A stretch of 22,970 bases of DNA, taken from a virus. Positions 20,968 to 22,970 of this stretch are shown piece by piece (within the stretch, counting starts at the first letter, position 1; each line of letters begins with the position of its first letter). Below the pieces are notes generated by a model. That model was given only the letters and a program-made list of their open reading frames with translations. It was not told the DNA's origin and searched no databases. The DNA lies in the IMG/VR virus record IMGVR_UViG_3300017971_000782, positions 1 to 22,970 of that record. One strand, 5' to 3'. A program made the translations under genes and the position numbers.

Positions 20968-21600
20968 ATGATCCCACTGATAATCACCACGCTGAGCGTG
21001 CTCTCTGGAGCAACGCAGGCCGATCGGCTGGCGGCCTATATATCCAAGCGCCAACCGCTGGCGCGCTCCTACGCGCGCCTCCTTGCCTCTCAGACGATCG
21101 CGGCCGGCAAGCGGCACAGTATCAAGCCTGCAACCTTGCTGGCTGTGGCCTGGGTTGAGAGTCGTTTCAAGCGTTGCGCAAAAGGCAAGGCTGGAGAGTA
21201 TGGCCTTTGGCAACTAAGGCCGCGTGATGCTCGCATGGCGCGCGGCTGGGCATGGCTGCAGCGCTCAGGCCTTGTGCCTGGGTTCCCAGTGTCTCCCTGG
21301 CGCCAGCTCTCCCTGAGGGTCAAGCGGCGCGCGCTCCATGACATCAAGGTCTCAGCCGAGTTGGCCGCAACCGAGTTGGCGGCCGTCAGAGCATGGTGCC
21401 GCCGCGCTGGCCATCGCATTGGCCGCGGCGCGCGGCGGTGGGTCAAAGGCGCTGATGGAGTCAACAGGCTCACAGCGCGGCGCCATGGCCATTGGATCGA
21501 TCGGTTTGGCCATCACCAAACAGGCGGCCGCTGGCCACGCGGATACTATGTAAGAGGATTGCGGCGCGAGTATAGCCGCATCAGACGCGCTATACAGTGA
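20968..21600 (+). CDS. Lytic transglycosylase-like wall enzyme (SLT domain) with a probable signal or SAR segment
   Basis: 210 residues. Residues 1-18 (MIPLIITTLSVLSGATQA) look like a Sec signal with an AxA-type cleavage site, or a signal-arrest helix, but lack the usual N-terminal Lys/Arg. Residues 40-90 hold the SLT core: KRHSIKPATLLAVAWVESRF with the catalytic Glu (residue 64 in VES), then GEYGLWQLRP (GLWQ motif, residues 79-82). The C-terminal half is very Arg-rich (RRWVKGADGVNRLTARRHGH). It should cut the glycan strand between MurNAc and GlcNAc. AAGGAG lies 8 bases before the ATG but after the terminator, so expression needs read-through or antitermination. Its 3' end overlaps the convergent gene by 11 bases. 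Confidence 0.75.
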   Translation: MIPLIITTLSVLSGATQADRLAAYISKRQPLARSYARLLASQTIAAGKRHSIKPATLLAVAWVESRFKRCAKGKAGEYGLWQLRPRDARMARGWAWLQRSGLVPGFPVSPWRQLSLRVKRRALHDIKVSAELAATELAAVRAWCRRAGHRIGRGARRWVKGADGVNRLTARRHGHWIDRFGHHQTGGRWPRGYYVRGLRREYSRIRRAIQ

Positions 21601-21895
21601 CAAGCCGACTCGGCTCGGCCGGACCGTCAGCTATTTCAGATTCACCCAGCATCTTGACAGCCACTCGCGCCTCAGCGATTGCGTCAGCCAGCTGCCTTGA
21701 TGCCTCAGCGCTGTCATCTCCATCAGTGATGGCTTCTGATGCCTTCACGAGCCGCTTGTGCAGGTCAAATACCTTGGCATGCAGAGCTTGGAGCATCTGA
21801 TCGTGAGCGTTCACAGCGTTCACAAGCTGCTGAATAGTTCCCATCATCTCCTGCATCACCTGCACTGATACCAGTTGATCCTTGTCAATCATCAT
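21590..21895 (-). CDS. Small helical/coiled-coil protein, function unknown
   Basis: 101 residues from the ATG at 21895, which has GGGAG 6 bases upstream and an ATGA overlap with the preceding gene's stop. An earlier in-frame ATG at 21916 lies inside that gene. Residues 10-60 are helical with heptads (QVMQEMMGTIQQLVNAVNAHDQMLQALHAKVFDLHKRL). The rest is Ala/Asp/Glu-rich (SRQLADAIAEARVAVKMLGE). It is the last gene of a - strand set and ends 11 bases inside the convergent transglycosylase gene. No family was recognised. Confidence 0.6.
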   Translation of the reverse strand: MMIDKDQLVSVQVMQEMMGTIQQLVNAVNAHDQMLQALHAKVFDLHKRLVKASEAITDGDDSAEASRQLADAIAEARVAVKMLGESEIADGPAEPSRLVTV

Positions 21896-22515
21896 GCCTG
21901 ACTCCCTTTTGCCCACGATCCAACGATCGTGCTGATGGTGTCCTGGAGGCGGTTTTCAGCGCGCTCCAACTGATGCCTTGCCTCCCTGCCGAGTTGCTCA
22001 TAGTTCTGCCTCTCTGTCTGAATGCCGCGCCTCAGTTCTGCTATCTCCTCATCCTTCTCAGCGAGCAATGAGAGCAACCCTTCAGTGGTCACGCTCCAGC
22101 GCTCACCTTGACTGGCATCAGACAGCGTGTTACCTTGCTCTGCATCGGGTTCTGGATCGGCTTGGCCTTCTTTGTCTCTTGTCACCGCAGCGGCCGCTTT
22201 GGCGGCCGTTGCGGTTTTTGGGCTCCAGTCATCGGCATCAAGAAGCGCCAAGCCATACCCAATGGCCAGCGGCTCAAGCGTCAGAAATGCCACTCCATGC
22301 AGCGTGACAAGCCCCTTCTGCGCCAGCGTTCCGCAGACATCGGTTCTGAGCGTTCTGTCTCCGTCTTGCTCGCCAAACGTCAGGCCGGTCTTTGAGCTTC
22401 GCTCAAACAGATCATCCAGGCTGGCCACTCTCCTCAAATACCTGGTCACTCTCACCACGAGCCGCTTGGTGAGCTTCTTGATTGCAGCTTGCTCACCTTT
22501 GCTGAGCTTGATCAT
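21892..22515 (-). CDS. Unknown protein with a C-terminal coiled coil
   Basis: 207 residues. Strong start: AAGGAGG 6-7 bases before the ATG at 22515. Residues 1-90 look folded (AIKKLTKRLVVRVTRYLRRV, LTFGEQDGDRTLRTDVCGTLAQKGLVTLHG). Residues 95-140 are an Ala/Asp/Gln-rich linker. Residues 150-200 form a charged coiled coil (LLAEKDEEIAELRRGIQTERQNY). The N-terminal half could be a small winged or DNA-binding unit by its basic helices and a TLAQKGLV turn, but I cannot assign it. It overlaps the zinc-ribbon gene by 23 bases and the next gene by 4. Confidence 0.65.
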   Translation of the reverse strand: MIKLSKGEQAAIKKLTKRLVVRVTRYLRRVASLDDLFERSSKTGLTFGEQDGDRTLRTDVCGTLAQKGLVTLHGVAFLTLEPLAIGYGLALLDADDWSPKTATAAKAAAAVTRDKEGQADPEPDAEQGNTLSDASQGERWSVTTEGLLSLLAEKDEEIAELRRGIQTERQNYEQLGREARHQLERAENRLQDTISTIVGSWAKGSQA

Positions 22516-22690
22516 TCTCTGCCTCCTTTTGTTTCGGTCTTGCCTCCATATGGCAGCCAGCGCAAACCCACCGCCGCCGCCAAAGCGAGCCGCGGCGCCT
22601 CATCATGATCCCGCACTTTGGGCATTTGGGTGGATGCGCTGCAACGGCCGCCGCTTTGCGCCGCCGCAATCGTCTTGATGTCCTGCTCAC
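22493..22690 (-). CDS. Small zinc-ribbon protein
   Basis: 65 residues from the GTG at 22690, chosen because a perfect AAGGAGG lies 7 bases upstream; a longer frame starts with GTG at 22753 but has no such site. Residues 1-15 are basic (SRTSRRLRRRKAAA). The sequence CPKCGIMM, then WVCAGCH, supplies Cys23, Cys26, Cys43 and Cys46, a CxxC-16-CxxC zinc ribbon. The C-terminus is charged (KQKEAENDQAQQR). It is the first gene of the - strand set. Such small ribbons often bind nucleic acid or act as regulators; the role here is unknown. Confidence 0.65.
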   Translation of the reverse strand: MSRTSRRLRRRKAAAVAAHPPKCPKCGIMMRRRGSLWRRRWVCAGCHMEARPKQKEAENDQAQQR

Positions 22691-22970
22691 TGCGTTGCCT
22701 CCTTGGCTGCACACTGCAGCAAAAGTGACGGCGCAGCCGTTGGTTGAACACACTCAGAAATCATTCAGTTGATCGCGCCGTCAATCCAAAGCTACCATAG
22801 ACCGCGCTAGCATCAAAATAAAAACACTAGACAGCGGTTCTTTTTCTTGCAATCCGTCCTGGCTGCTGATAGCGTTCTCTCTCGGGACGGTGCGACCCAC
22901 TACAACATCAGAAACCGGCATGAGCCGGATCAACTGTCGCCCACCCACCTCAGGCCGCAAGGTGCGTCAG
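22691..22970. other. Noncoding leader of the - strand genes, no clear gene
   Basis: These 280 bases are the only sizeable noncoding stretch. An A+T-rich block at about 22790-22850 is the likely promoter zone for the - strand set. The best - strand -35-like TTGACG (22779-22784) lacks a good -10 at the right distance, so I call no promoter. A CCGTCC/GGACGG inverted repeat (22854-22859, 22885-22890) and a hairpin at 22915-22928 are present. No tRNA was seen. Confidence 0.5.
22915..22928. repeat. Inverted repeat CCGGC-ATGA-GCCGG
   Basis: A perfect 5-bp stem with the loop ATGA, the same loop as the stem at 6006-6019 but in different arms. It lies near the right window edge in noncoding DNA. It could be an operator or an RNA stem for a gene beyond the window. 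It is too short to assign. Confidence 0.35.

Noticed and set aside
20490-21158. 222-codon + strand frame bridging the two wall-enzyme genes
   Set aside because: It runs through the promoter and terminator region and overlaps both better-supported frames. It has no Shine-Dalgarno and no domain.
21603-21615. AGCCGA-C-TCGGCT palindrome at the convergent gene ends, as a bidirectional terminator
   Set aside because: No T-run on either strand and it lies inside the coding end of the - strand gene. A chance coding palindrome is as likely.
22756-22784. TTGACG-like -35 on the - strand upstream of the zinc-ribbon gene
   Set aside because: At 17 bases' spacing the -10 reads ATTTCT, with only 2 of 6 consensus positions, and other spacings are no better.
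22781-22921. 46-codon - strand frame upstream of the zinc-ribbon gene (MPVSDVVVGRTV start)
   Set aside because: It has no ribosome-binding site and no recognisable motif, it is short, and it lies in the probable leader/promoter region. It cannot be supported, though it is not excluded.
22920-22970. ATG-led frame on the + strand running off the right edge
   Set aside because: Only 17 codons are visible, there is no Shine-Dalgarno, and the ATG is the loop of the inverted repeat at 22915-22928.

Overview
The window is the virion-assembly and lysis half of a contractile-tailed (myovirus-type) double-stranded DNA phage or prophage. It is almost entirely coding. Genes on the + strand are packed end to end with 4-base ATGA or TAATG overlaps. 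The base composition looks G+C-rich (one 60-base stretch counted by hand is 60% G+C). A lipobox, a probable Sec signal on a lytic transglycosylase and Shine-Dalgarno-led starts suggest a Gram-negative host. No integrase, tRNA or packaging gene is visible, so lytic and temperate lifestyles cannot be told apart, and I cannot name the host.

Layout, left to right. Positions 3-2068 hold the 3' end of an HK97-type prohead protease and the major capsid protein, which starts with a coiled-coil scaffold-like region. Positions 2146-4617 are the connector/neck set: a small Lys/Ala-rich protein, a gp6-like head-tail connector, a very basic gp10-like protein, a head-closure-like protein and a tail-terminator-like protein. 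Positions 4614-9563 are tail sheath (DUF3383 type), tail tube (DUF3277 type), two overlapping tail-assembly-chaperone frames joined by a convincing -1 frameshift site, and the tape measure protein. Positions 9560-14207 are the baseplate: Dit-like protein, plug, hub, Gp138-like spike, gpW/gp25-like wedge, gpJ-like protein and DUF2612-like protein. Positions 14200-18808 carry putative host-recognition proteins: a beta-propeller protein, two unassigned virion-like proteins, a small Pro-rich protein and a three-domain fibre with a LamG-like lectin domain. Positions 18823-21600 form the lysis region: a membrane/lipobox protein, two tiny one-TM proteins, a DUF1906-like putative lysin and a lytic transglycosylase. 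From 21895 to 22690 three small genes run on the - strand and converge on the lysis genes; the last 280 bases are a noncoding leader.

The most interesting signals are these. (1) A related domain of about 57 residues (29 identical in a gap-free hand alignment) lies inside both the capsid protein and the tail-terminator-like protein. (2) A near-consensus sigma70 promoter at the end of the lysin gene is followed about 50 bases later by a strong intrinsic terminator. This predicts a small RNA of about 75 nt, or a promoter-terminator switch upstream of the transglycosylase. (3) There is an in-frame C CCT TTT slippery heptamer with a hairpin in the chaperone gene. (4) A lysis-region protein has a lipobox placed after two membrane segments. 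(5) The gene at 16235-16807 has clearly lower G+C and different codon use from its neighbours.
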